Both the position numbers and the translations under genes were made by a program. Source: Chryseosolibacter indicum (GTDB taxonomy: Bacteria > Bacteroidota > Bacteroidia > Cytophagales > Cyclobacteriaceae). Taken from it: DNA of 64,000 bases. The notes under the pieces are model-generated. The model searched no databases. It saw only the letters and a program-made list of their open reading frames with translations, and was not told the DNA's origin. The stretch lies in NCBI RefSeq assembly GCF_018598585.1, contig NZ_JAHESD010000019.1, positions 16,664-80,663 of the forward strand, read 5' to 3'. The first letter of the stretch is position 1. Every line of letters starts with the position of its first letter. Of the stretch, positions 45,498 through 53,558 are shown piece by piece.

Positions 45498-46175
45498 ATG
45501 ATTCTTGCTGCAATTATAATGGGGTTTGCGGGGAGCTTTCACTGTATTGGTATGTGTAGTCCCCTGGTGTTGGCTATCAGCGCTAATGGTAAAAATGCCC
45601 TTATCAGGCGTGTCATTTATAATGCAGGGAGAATTTCTACCTATGGTTTATTAGGGGCAATTGTATCAGCTATCGGTATGGCCCTACCTCTTTTAAAGTT
45701 CCAAAATGCTATATCGCTTGGCCTCGGCATACTACTCATTGCCTTTTCCATCTTTCAGATGCGTTTACATATTCCTGTTTTAACCAAAGCAGCAAGCGCT
45801 CTTTCAGGAGTGCTTAAAACACTTTTCAGCCGATACATTCAAAAAAGAAATTATGGCTCAGTATTTATCCTGGGCAGTCTTAACGGATTATTACCCTGCG
45901 GGTTAACGCTTCTGGCCCTCACCTATTGCCTTACCTTGGCAGATCCCCTATCAGGATTTAATTACATGCTTTTGTTTGGCCTGGGTACAATGCCTGTAAT
46001 GTTAGGACTTACAAGCGTGCTGCTCGAAATGGTGAAACGCTATAATCTTAACTTAAAAAAAGTTTCGACAGCCATATTACTGATCTCCGGGTGTATATTA
46101 ATTGCGCGTGTATTTATCATGCATACACCTTCTCATGAAGAACAACGACTCGTGGATATTGTACTTTGCAGGTAA
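45498..46175 (+). CDS. SafE/TauE-type membrane protein with HCxGMC motif
   Basis: 225 residues with about six membrane helices. The motif HCIGMC (His15 to Cys20) in helix 1 and LNGLLPCGLTLL in the second half mark the COG2836 (heavy-metal/sulfite exporter-like) family that often closes ccoGHIS operons. A role in copper supply or disposal during oxidase assembly is inference from the Cys/His motif and position. Starts directly after the fixH stop codon; its stop is 9 bp from the convergent regulator gene. Confidence 0.85.
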   Translation: MILAAIIMGFAGSFHCIGMCSPLVLAISANGKNALIRRVIYNAGRISTYGLLGAIVSAIGMALPLLKFQNAISLGLGILLIAFSIFQMRLHIPVLTKAASALSGVLKTLFSRYIQKRNYGSVFILGSLNGLLPCGLTLLALTYCLTLADPLSGFNYMLLFGLGTMPVMLGLTSVLLEMVKRYNLNLKKVSTAILLISGCILIARVFIMHTPSHEEQRLVDIVLCR

Positions 46176-46184
46176 AGGAGCAGG

Positions 46185-47246
46185 CTAACGGGCCACACTC
46201 CATCTGATAACTTTTTCCAGCTTCTCGGGTTTCAATATTTTTATCTTCCCTCCCTGTATCTCAATCATGCCTTCTTCTTTAAAATCAGAAAGTACGCGGA
46301 TAACGGACTCGGAGGCTGTGCCAACCATCTTTGCAAGATCTTCTCGCGAAATAGCAATATTCGATTTTGCATCTTTAAGAGAAGATGACTTCAGCAACGC
46401 TTCCGCAGTGCGCTGTCTAACGGAATTGTAAGCCAGATTAAGGAGCTGCTTTTCACGTTCAGCAACTTTTTTACACAACAGATTAATAAAGCTGGCAGAA
46501 ACATCAGGATGTCCCTGTATCATTGTCATAAAGTCGTGTCTTGGAATTGCAATAAGCTCAGAGTCCTGCATTGCCACGGCTGATTCTGTGTAGTTACTAT
46601 TTTCGAGTACTGATTCAAATCCAAAGAAGTCATTTTCTGCATAGAGGTTTGTAATCAGCTCTTTTCCATCAGGGTTAGATTTAAAGGTTTTTACGTTCCC
46701 TGACTTTATCAGGTAAACATAAAGCGGCATATCTCCTTCCGTAAATATCTCGGCCTTCTTCTTAAACACCTTTACTTTTTTGTCTTTGCCCAGATCTTTT
46801 AAACTTAACGCCTGTTGTGCGTCCCTGATAAAATTATCAAGTCCTTCAGGTGTTGCCTCATAGTGTTTCTGTTGCATTAAATTCTTCTTCAACCTAGCCT
46901 CAATGGCGTTAAGAAGATCGGTGTCATCGAAAGGCTTTGTCAGATAATCATCAGCTCCCAGGTTCATACCCTTGCGTATATCTGTCTTTTCTGTTTTCGC
47001 CGTAAGGAAAATGAATGGTATGGCGGCGGTCTCTTCTTTCTTACTCAAGATGTGAAGTACGCCATAGCCATCGAGCTCCGGCATCATTATATCACAAATA
47101 ATCAGGTCGGGCTTTTCACGTTGAGCCAGCTCTACGCCTACTTTTCCATTTTCCGCTATAACTACATTATAATTTGCAAGCGCAAGAATTTCGGTTGTGT
47201 TCTCTCTTATTTCAGTATTATCTTCAATTAATAAGATTTTCTTCAT
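46185..47246 (-). CDS. Response regulator fused to CRP/FNR-type sensor and HTH
   Basis: 353 residues in three parts. The receiver (1-122) has phospho-acceptor Asp52 with Thr82 and Lys104. A cNMP-type beta-roll covers about 150-260 and a CRP-type HTH about 295-345. The recognition helix TASESVIRVLSDF has Glu313 and Arg317 at the positions of CRP Glu181 and Arg185, which contact TGA/TCA half-sites; Ile316 replaces the Ser of FNR. Only two Cys (51 and 258), so there is no FNR iron-sulfur cluster; phosphorylation by the kinase encoded 18 bp upstream is the likely input. It sits at the end of the cbb3 operon, on the opposite strand, and is the best candidate to bind the six TGAY-N4-RTCA sites. Confidence 0.9.
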   Translation of the reverse strand: MKKILLIEDNTEIRENTTEILALANYNVVIAENGKVGVELAQREKPDLIICDIMMPELDGYGVLHILSKKEETAAIPFIFLTAKTEKTDIRKGMNLGADDYLTKPFDDTDLLNAIEARLKKNLMQQKHYEATPEGLDNFIRDAQQALSLKDLGKDKKVKVFKKKAEIFTEGDMPLYVYLIKSGNVKTFKSNPDGKELITNLYAENDFFGFESVLENSNYTESAVAMQDSELIAIPRHDFMTMIQGHPDVSASFINLLCKKVAEREKQLLNLAYNSVRQRTAEALLKSSSLKDAKSNIAISREDLAKMVGTASESVIRVLSDFKEEGMIEIQGGKIKILKPEKLEKVIRWSVAR

Positions 47247-47264
47247 TTAAATTTATAATTAATA

Positions 47265-48515
47265 TTAAACGGGAACTGAAACAGTAAATGTACTGCCTTT
47301 ACCATACTCACTTGAAAATGAAATAATTCCTCCAAGCAGGTCAATATATCTTTTTACAATATTCAAACCTAGTCCGGTGCCCTGTACGTTACCGGCATTG
47401 CTGGCTCTGAAAAATCTTTCAAACATATGTTTCTGATCCTGCAAGGGTATACCAATGCCTTCATCAATAATTTCAAAGATAAAATTCCTGTTTTCACTCC
47501 GGCACTTTAAAAGTATTGTTTTATCCTGGTCGGAATATTTGCTGGCGTTAGACACCAGGTTAAAGAGAATATTCCTCAATATCCTTACGTCGGAGTTGAT
47601 ATCATTTATTGGTGATTCGTACTGAACCTCAAACTTTTGTCCGGGTTTAAAAGTTGGTATCAACTCCTCCCTGATGCTTTCAATAAACTGCGGAATATCT
47701 ATTAATGCCTTGTTGATATCAATTACCCCCTCTTCAAGTTTACCTAAAGACAAGAAATCATTAAGAATGGACGTCAGGTGATTTACCGACGACTTTATTC
47801 GTTGAATATGCTTATCAATTTTTTCTCTCTCCCCCCTCGCGTTATATTGGTTAATAAGCGAAGCAGAACTAAGCACAGTACTTAAAGGCGTACGAAATTC
47901 ATGAGACGCTATTGAAACAAACTTGGTTTTAAGCTCATTTAATTCCCTCTCCTTCTCTAATGATTTACGTGCTTCTTCTTCGGCCTTCTTTCTTTCGCTT
48001 ACTTCATTCTCAAGTTCCTGGATAGTTTTATGGAGCGCTTCCGTTCTTGATTGTACCTTCTTTTCAAGCTCAGCGGCGTAGACTATTAACTGCTCCTCGC
48101 TTCTTTTCAATGCATCTTCTGCCTTCTTACGCTGAGAAATGTCGCTGATAAAAGCCATTACTAAGATCTTTCCCTGTACCTGCGTATAGCTCAAGCTAAT
48201 TTCAACAGGAAACTCCTGGCCATTCTTTTTTAAAGCTGTCAGGTCTCTCCCAAAACCCATCCTTCTCGGTTCAGGATGCGCATTAAATCCTTTCCTGAAG
48301 TTGATATGCCTGCCCCGATAACGTTCAGGTAAAAGCTCCTCAAGCGAAAGACCTGAGAGTTCATTTCTTTCGTATTCAAATATTTGCTCTGCAATAGGGT
48401 TTGCTATCACAATCTTTCCCATCTCGTCAACCATTACAATGCCCTCAGACATGCTTTGAAAGATCTCGCGGAAGGCATCATTTGTAACCTGCGATATAGG
48501 TGCGTGTATACTCAT
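47265..48515 (-). CDS. Soluble PAS-domain histidine kinase (FixL-like PAS)
   Basis: 416 residues from the ATG at 48515; an upstream TTG at 48548 would overlap the palindrome at 48543-48554. PAS domain (about 15-125), a coiled coil (about 130-195), dimerisation/phospho-acceptor domain with His205 in SIASHEFRTP and an ATPase domain with the N-box Asn323, DEGIGIP and GTGLGLNI. No membrane segment, so cytoplasmic. In the PAS domain LLPERYRGRH and MGFGRDLT align with FixL, placing His70 at the haem-ligand His and Arg90 at the distal Arg, 20 residues apart as in FixL. Many non-haem PAS domains share the first motif, so haem binding is a hypothesis. Confidence 0.9.
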   Translation of the reverse strand: MSIHAPISQVTNDAFREIFQSMSEGIVMVDEMGKIVIANPIAEQIFEYERNELSGLSLEELLPERYRGRHINFRKGFNAHPEPRRMGFGRDLTALKKNGQEFPVEISLSYTQVQGKILVMAFISDISQRKKAEDALKRSEEQLIVYAAELEKKVQSRTEALHKTIQELENEVSERKKAEEEARKSLEKERELNELKTKFVSIASHEFRTPLSTVLSSASLINQYNARGEREKIDKHIQRIKSSVNHLTSILNDFLSLGKLEEGVIDINKALIDIPQFIESIREELIPTFKPGQKFEVQYESPINDINSDVRILRNILFNLVSNASKYSDQDKTILLKCRSENRNFIFEIIDEGIGIPLQDQKHMFERFFRASNAGNVQGTGLGLNIVKRYIDLLGGIISFSSEYGKGSTFTVSVPV

Positions 48516-48542
48516 GATGTAAAAATAGCAACTTATAAAACC

Positions 48543-48554
48543 TGACAAAAGTCA
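48543..48554. promoter_or_regulatory. FNR/FixK-like palindrome between kinase and uspA2
   Basis: TGAC-AAAA-GTCA in CCTGACAAAAGTCATC, a perfect dyad core. It is centred 34 bp upstream of the kinase ATG. For the divergent universal-stress gene TATTTTTC (48576-48583) is a near-match -7 element that puts the site at about -41. Confidence 0.75.
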
Positions 48555-48575
48555 TCTTTATTATTGACGAAACTC

Positions 48576-48583
48576 TATTTTTC
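48576..48583 (+). promoter_or_regulatory. Possible -7 element of the single-domain usp gene
   Basis: TATTTTTC resembles TAnnTTTG with one mismatch. It lies 55 bp upstream of the ATG at 48639 and is well placed for class II activation from the palindrome at 48543-48554. Confidence 0.4.
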
Positions 48584-48638
48584 GCTGTATCGATATTCTT
48601 AAGTTCGTAATGTGAAAGAGACTTTAATAGCTGATACC

Positions 48639-49040
48639 ATGGCTAAAACGATATTATGCACGATTGATATGTCCCAATCATCGCGGCAGGCAATACAATG
48701 GGCTATAAAAATGGCACAACAACTAAGGGGGCATTTAACCATTTTATACACTTACCGCCTTATTCAGTCAAGGTCGGGCGAAGTAATTCAATTGAAAAAA
48801 CAAATGGAGGCACAGGCCCAGCAGCAATTTGAATTATTGGAAAAGGAGCTATTAATAAGTTCGGGAATATCCTATGATTTCAGAACAGAGATCGGCTTTG
48901 TTTCTGACAGAATTGAAGACCATGCCCGAAAGAACAACCTTAACTTTCTTGTAATGGACAAGAATATTACTAATAACAGCAGGGAAACTATAGAAGAGCT
49001 GATGGAAAACGTTCATGTACCTATGCTACTGGTACCCTAA
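48639..49040 (+). CDS. Single-domain universal stress protein
   Basis: 133 residues from the ATG at 48639 (start MAKTILCTIDMSQSS, as expected for Usp; a GTG at 48612 is less likely). One Usp fold with a degenerate nucleotide loop: the usual G-x2-G-x9-G motif is replaced by MDKNITNNSRETIEELMENV, so ATP binding is doubtful. It diverges from the PAS kinase gene and shares its FNR-like palindrome. Its stop overlaps the stop of the small convergent gene by 2-3 bp. Confidence 0.85.
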   Translation: MAKTILCTIDMSQSSRQAIQWAIKMAQQLRGHLTILYTYRLIQSRSGEVIQLKKQMEAQAQQQFELLEKELLISSGISYDFRTEIGFVSDRIEDHARKNNLNFLVMDKNITNNSRETIEELMENVHVPMLLVP

Positions 49041-49309
49041 TTCACATAGAAGACCCGGCTTCTCATTCTTTCCAAGGTTATTTCATGGAAAGATTCAATA
49101 CTTACGATATCTACGACATCCAGCTGATAAGGCTGTGAGGATTTGTTTTTAGAGACTAACAACTTAGAGCATTCTGCGTCTGCAAAACCATGGACAAAGG
49201 CAAAATTAACATCGTCTCTGCTCTTGCATTTAATACGGATGGGATATTTACTACCTACACATTTAAGCAGTAACATCTTCAAATCCTCCGTATCTACGCA
49301 GTGTTCCAT
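49037..49309 (-). CDS. Small hypothetical protein
   Basis: 90 residues if the ATG at 49309 is used; the longer frame begins with a TTG inside a terminator T-tract and is unlikely. The sequence has a beta-rich look (PIRIKCKSRDDVNFAFVHGF, then QPYQLDVVDIVSIESF), reminiscent of small Sm- or Rof-like folds, but I recognise no family. It is convergent with the usp gene, with overlapping stop codons, and could be co-oriented with the RsbQ-like gene upstream, although a terminator separates them. Confidence 0.45.
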   Translation of the reverse strand: MEHCVDTEDLKMLLLKCVGSKYPIRIKCKSRDDVNFAFVHGFADAECSKLLVSKNKSSQPYQLDVVDIVSIESFHEITLERMRSRVFYVN

Positions 49310-49362
49310 ACCAAATTGGAAGGTCAAATTAAGGCAATGCGGCTGACATAAAATCAAAAAAG

Positions 49363-49387
49363 CGGGAATATATTTTAATTAATCCCG
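49363..49387 (-). terminator. Terminator of the RsbQ-like gene
   Basis: CGGGA/TCCCG stem with weaker inner pairing. On the minus strand it is followed by a TTTTTTGATTTT tract; it begins directly after the hydrolase stop codon. Confidence 0.6.
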
Positions 49388-49388
49388 G

Positions 49389-50186
49389 TTAGCCCAAATA
49401 GCTTTTAATTTCACGGATTGTTTCAGCCGGGGCTGTCAATTGTGGGAAATGACCTTTTGCTTTCAGAAGTTTTAAATCGCTCTTTTCAAGATGCGCGTGC
49501 AGGTAATCGCCAACCTGTAGCGGTGCCATTATATCGAAAGCACATTGCATAATTAATGCTGGCTTCTTAAACTTTAATAAATCTTTGCGATGGTCAGAAA
49601 AGAAGGTAGCCAGGGCAAATTGTCTCATTAACTGCCGATCTGTTGTTACGAGGCTTTTGATCAGCTCCTCTGTAAATTCAGGTTTGTCGGGATTATTCAT
49701 TATCGTTGGAGCAGCCTCATTCGCCCAATTTATATAGTCTCTCTCCATTGACTCGAAGAAGTTCTCCATTTCTTTTTTCTTAAATCCGCCAACATAGCCG
49801 TCTTCATTATTTACATAACATGGTGATGGTGCGATAAACACCATTTTAGAGAAGCGTTCTGGTTGTTTTATTGCTGCAAGCAATCCAATCATGCTGCTAA
49901 TTGAATGGCCTACGTAGATTACGTTTGTTAATTTAAGCGCCTCACATATTTCAAGTACATCCAACACATATCCATCTAATGTCGCATATCTTTCTTTAAT
50001 GTAAGCACTTGCATCAGAATCACCGCAGCCTACATAATCAAAAAGGATAATTTTATAATCTTCTTCAAAGGCAGGAGTAATGAACCGCCAGATGGATTGA
50101 CTAACGCCAAACCCGTGCGCGAACATTAAAGGCTGTTCTCCTTTGCCGATTACATTTACATGATTTCTTTTGATAATATCTTCCAC
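49389..50186 (-). CDS. RsbQ/KAI2-like alpha/beta hydrolase
   Basis: 265 residues with a GTG start at 50186; an in-frame stop is 2 codons upstream, and the start aligns with RsbQ (KRNHVNVIGKG). The catalytic triad is Ser95 (GHSISS), Asp218 and His246 (GHFPQL), one residue off the numbering of Bacillus RsbQ. In Bacillus RsbQ works with the PAS-phosphatase RsbP in energy-stress signalling, and plant KAI2/D14 relatives perceive small butenolides. No RsbP-like PP2C phosphatase is nearby; a PAS kinase is encoded 2 kb away, but a link is speculation. Confidence 0.88.
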   Translation of the reverse strand: MEDIIKRNHVNVIGKGEQPLMFAHGFGVSQSIWRFITPAFEEDYKIILFDYVGCGDSDASAYIKERYATLDGYVLDVLEICEALKLTNVIYVGHSISSMIGLLAAIKQPERFSKMVFIAPSPCYVNNEDGYVGGFKKKEMENFFESMERDYINWANEAAPTIMNNPDKPEFTEELIKSLVTTDRQLMRQFALATFFSDHRKDLLKFKKPALIMQCAFDIMAPLQVGDYLHAHLEKSDLKLLKAKGHFPQLTAPAETIREIKSYLG

Positions 50187-50476
50187 GACCTACTGCTTTA
50201 AAACCATTAATTAAAGGCAGACACAAAACCTAAACACATCTTATTTCATGAACATCTTACACATAATAGATAGAAGTCATTAAATATAGAATTTCTGAAG
50301 GCAGCTTAAGTAACACACTTTAAATTAAGAATTGTACTGCTATTAACAAAGAAATAAAAGACAACGGCAGGATTTACACCCTTACCATGGAAGAATTTCT
50401 CCTTTGTCACTTTAAGGAATTAAAAGTTTTGCATATTCATTAAATTAATAATTACATTAGAACAATTCGTTAAGTC

Positions 50477-51274
50477 ATGCGTTGCAATTTATCTGCTATA
50501 ATTATTGGTATCACACTATTATCGTTTTCAGCTTCGGCCCAAAAGAACTGGAACAACAAGAAATGCGCTGTGGTACTTACCTATGACGATGCTTTAAATG
50601 TACATCTCGACAATGTTATTCCTGTTCTCGACTCCCTAGGACTGAAAGGAACTTTCTACCTTTCCGCGTATTTCCCCGGAAGCAAAAATCGATTGAGCGA
50701 TTGGAAGAAGGCTGCGGCGAATGGTCACGAGTTGGGCAACCATACGCTTTTTCATCCTTGTATCGGCAAGTCTAAAGGAAGAAGTTGGGTGAGGAAAGAA
50801 CGTGACCTCGACAATTATTCTATGGAACGATTGGTTGAAGAAATAAGAATGACGAATGTATTTCTTCAGGCATTGGACGGGAAAACAAAACGAACCTTTG
50901 CTTACCCATGTGGAGATATGACTGTTAACGATTCGTCCTATGTGAATAACATCAGCAATGATTTTGTATCAGCCAGGGGCGTAGAAGGTCGAATGTCATC
51001 CATAAATGATGCTAACCTTTTCGCTATTGGCTCCTACATGATAAACGGACAATCGGGTGAGGAGATGATTAAGTTGGTTAAGGAAGCTATAAAGAATAAT
51101 TCGCTACTCGTATTTCTATTTCATGGTGTTGGGGGTGAACATGATTTAAACGTTAGTCTGCCTGCGCATCGCCAGCTCTTACAATTCCTCAAGAAGCATG
51201 AGCACGAAATATGGATAACTCCATTTATAGAAGCTACTGAATACATGAAAAAGAATCAAACTATAAACAAATAG
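50477..51274 (+). CDS. Secreted polysaccharide deacetylase (NodB-type)
   Basis: 265 residues with a signal peptide (about 1-21, ending SASAQ). NodB homology domain: the first motif is TYDDA (Asp37, Asp38) and the metal His pair is NHTLFHPC (His89, His93); CGDMTVN and the late VFLFHGVGG follow. Family 4 carbohydrate esterases remove acetyl groups from chitin, xylan or peptidoglycan. The gene is convergent with a sialate O-acetylesterase, another deacetylating enzyme, and their stop codons abut. Confidence 0.9.
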   Translation: MRCNLSAIIIGITLLSFSASAQKNWNNKKCAVVLTYDDALNVHLDNVIPVLDSLGLKGTFYLSAYFPGSKNRLSDWKKAAANGHELGNHTLFHPCIGKSKGRSWVRKERDLDNYSMERLVEEIRMTNVFLQALDGKTKRTFAYPCGDMTVNDSSYVNNISNDFVSARGVEGRMSSINDANLFAIGSYMINGQSGEEMIKLVKEAIKNNSLLVFLFHGVGGEHDLNVSLPAHRQLLQFLKKHEHEIWITPFIEATEYMKKNQTINK

Positions 51275-53212
51275 TTAATTACTATCCGTGCGGAAAGGTG
51301 AAGCTGGTAAACCTTCTTTATTATATAAATTAGCCCCTGCCGGATTATCTCCCCATGCATAGCGTACTGCTACAGGGTTATTTACGGATTTACCTGATAC
51401 AATAACTTTGTTACCTTCTATTTTAGCATCAGCATCTACAAATTGACCATCACTTCCTGCTATCACAAAACCTTTCAGAACGTCACTATCCTTTGCAATC
51501 AAACCAGAGCCTTTGTGTTTAAACTCCAGAACCATTTTATTACCCTGTATTCTTTTTGAATCATAGATTGGCCCGGAATAAACAATGTTTTCACCATACG
51601 CTTTTGCTCTTGCAGCAAGGGCTAATCGCTTACCTACATCTTGCTTGTTTAATGGGTGCAGGTCATTCCATTCGCCAACATCGATTGTAACAGCCATAGC
51701 AGTGTTGGGTACTGACAGCGTTTTAAGTTGTGCTTCACGCAGCTCAGGCCATCCGCTCTTTAAAGGATTCTCTGTTTGGAAATTGGTAAGCTGAACATAT
51801 AGAAAGGGAAAGTTGCCCTGTTTCCAGTGCGTTCGCCAATCTGCAATCATAGCAGAGAAAACCTTATTGTACTTTTCTGGTCTTGCAGTGTTTGATTCTC
51901 CCTGGTACCAAATCACACCCTTTATGGAATAATTTAACAACGGAGCAATCATTGAGTTAAACAACGCACCCGGTTTATACTGAATAAAGGTTGCGGGCTT
52001 TAGTGGTTCAAGTTTTGCACCTACTTTATAGTGCCATGCTCCGCTCAAATCTATCGTTTCTGCTCCGGAAGAGATCTCATACTTCTTGTCTTCAACAAAA
52101 CCGCCTTTGCCACCTGTATTAATTACCCTGATTACAATTGTATTCTTTCCTGCTTTAAGAATTCCTTCAGGGATAGTGTACCGCCTTGGTGGATATCGAT
52201 ATCCTGTTGTTCCAACAAATACTCCGTTTACATATACAGAATCACTGTCGACGATACACCCAAGAAATAGTTTTACCGTCTTTCCCGCAAGAGATTCAGG
52301 TACTTCAAAATCTTTCCGAAACCAAACAACACCATTTAAATCTTTTAAACCCTTATCATGCCAATAACCAGGGATAGACATTGTGTCCCACTGCGAGGAG
52401 TTATAGTTTATATCATACCAACGCTTGTCTCCCCTATATCCTTCATCCGTTTGGTACAACCTGTTATACCAACCCTTGCTCAATGTTCTTTCAGCGGATA
52501 AGATGCTATCAATGAGTTTATTATTTTCAAACCTATTTGCTTCTTTGGCATATTCTGGAAACATCTTCAATCCATCCTTACTTAACCATGCCTCGGCAGG
52601 AGTTCCACCAACACTTGAATTTATTAAGCCAATAGGAATGTGATACTGTTCATACAAAGCTTTTGCAAAGAAATAAGCTGTAGCACTAAAGCTTAAAACA
52701 TTAGTAGGATCTGCATACTTCCAGCCTCCAGATGGAAGGTCGTCATGCACGTTTTTAAAATCATAGTTGGTAGCTATAAAGAAATGACGAATATTGGGAT
52801 TTTGAGATTGAGCAATAACATCGGGATAACGCTCTTTAACCCGCTCCATAGATAAAGCCATATTCGATTGGCCAGAGCAGATCCATACATCGCCAATCAG
52901 GATGTCCTTTACAACAATATGGTTACTAGCCTTTATCTCCATCTCATAAGGACCGCCAGCCTTCATTGCTGGTAACTCAACGGTCCATTTACCATCCGCC
53001 CCAGCTTTTGTTTTAAAGTGTTTATTTAAAAAAGAGACCGCCACTTCTTCTCCAACATCAGCCCATCCCCAAATTTTTATTTTAGTATCTCTTTGAAGTA
53101 CCAGGCCATCGCTTATCAGCCTTGGAAGGCGAACCTCTGCGCGAGAATCCTGAAAAAAGGAAACTGCTATAACGATCATCTGAATCAGAACATACTTTAC
53201 TACCCGCTGCAT
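51275..53212 (-). CDS. Sialate O-acetylesterase-type carbohydrate esterase
   Basis: 645 residues, signal peptide at about 1-25. SGNH/SASA domain in two parts: the nucleophile Ser116 lies in GQSNM, IGLINSSVGGTPAEAWLS is the second block, and a late DVGEWNDLHP holds the Asp/His pair. A beta-galactosidase-type jelly roll is inserted (about 250-380, with DLNGVVWFRKDFEVPE). The enzyme removes O-acetyl groups from sugars; the real substrate need not be sialic acid. No sialic-acid genes are seen, so a plant or algal glycan is as likely. Confidence 0.9.
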   Translation of the reverse strand: MQRVVKYVLIQMIVIAVSFFQDSRAEVRLPRLISDGLVLQRDTKIKIWGWADVGEEVAVSFLNKHFKTKAGADGKWTVELPAMKAGGPYEMEIKASNHIVVKDILIGDVWICSGQSNMALSMERVKERYPDVIAQSQNPNIRHFFIATNYDFKNVHDDLPSGGWKYADPTNVLSFSATAYFFAKALYEQYHIPIGLINSSVGGTPAEAWLSKDGLKMFPEYAKEANRFENNKLIDSILSAERTLSKGWYNRLYQTDEGYRGDKRWYDINYNSSQWDTMSIPGYWHDKGLKDLNGVVWFRKDFEVPESLAGKTVKLFLGCIVDSDSVYVNGVFVGTTGYRYPPRRYTIPEGILKAGKNTIVIRVINTGGKGGFVEDKKYEISSGAETIDLSGAWHYKVGAKLEPLKPATFIQYKPGALFNSMIAPLLNYSIKGVIWYQGESNTARPEKYNKVFSAMIADWRTHWKQGNFPFLYVQLTNFQTENPLKSGWPELREAQLKTLSVPNTAMAVTIDVGEWNDLHPLNKQDVGKRLALAARAKAYGENIVYSGPIYDSKRIQGNKMVLEFKHKGSGLIAKDSDVLKGFVIAGSDGQFVDADAKIEGNKVIVSGKSVNNPVAVRYAWGDNPAGANLYNKEGLPASPFRTDSN

Positions 53213-53558
53213 GTGGCTAAACGTTTAAGAACAAATAAAACTTCCCATTACCTTAGGGAATGCGCCAGCAATATAATAATGATAATCGTTTCCGGAATCG
53301 ATTACCACTAACGTTTTCCGGTATTTACAATCGTATAAATAATTTCTAAATCATTGACATTCTGTTCAGGTGAGACCTCCTTTTGTTGCCAAATTTTAAA
53401 ATTGAAGTAGTTATAACGTAGTGAAAACGTAGTGTTATGCAGGTGGTTTTTTTCAATAGTCAGTCACTAACGAGCATATTTGGTTAATGCGCTGTAGAGT
53501 CAAAACGCATAACAGTCGCTTAAAAAGACCCTGAATTTAACCTAATATAAAATTCAAC
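53213..53558. other. Intergenic promoter region of the beta-glucan locus
   Basis: 346 bp between the divergent esterase and GH16 genes. It contains two copies of ACGTAGTG (53416 to 53432), an 8-bp inverted repeat TGTTATGC (53433-53440) and GCATAACA (53507-53514), and a TTTGG at about 53480. No reading frame of interest. It may carry operators for the glucan regulator encoded downstream. Confidence 0.45.

Noticed and set aside
46185..47246. Classical iron-sulfur FNR sensor
   Set aside because: Only two cysteines in the protein, one of them in the receiver; the N-terminal cysteine cluster is missing.
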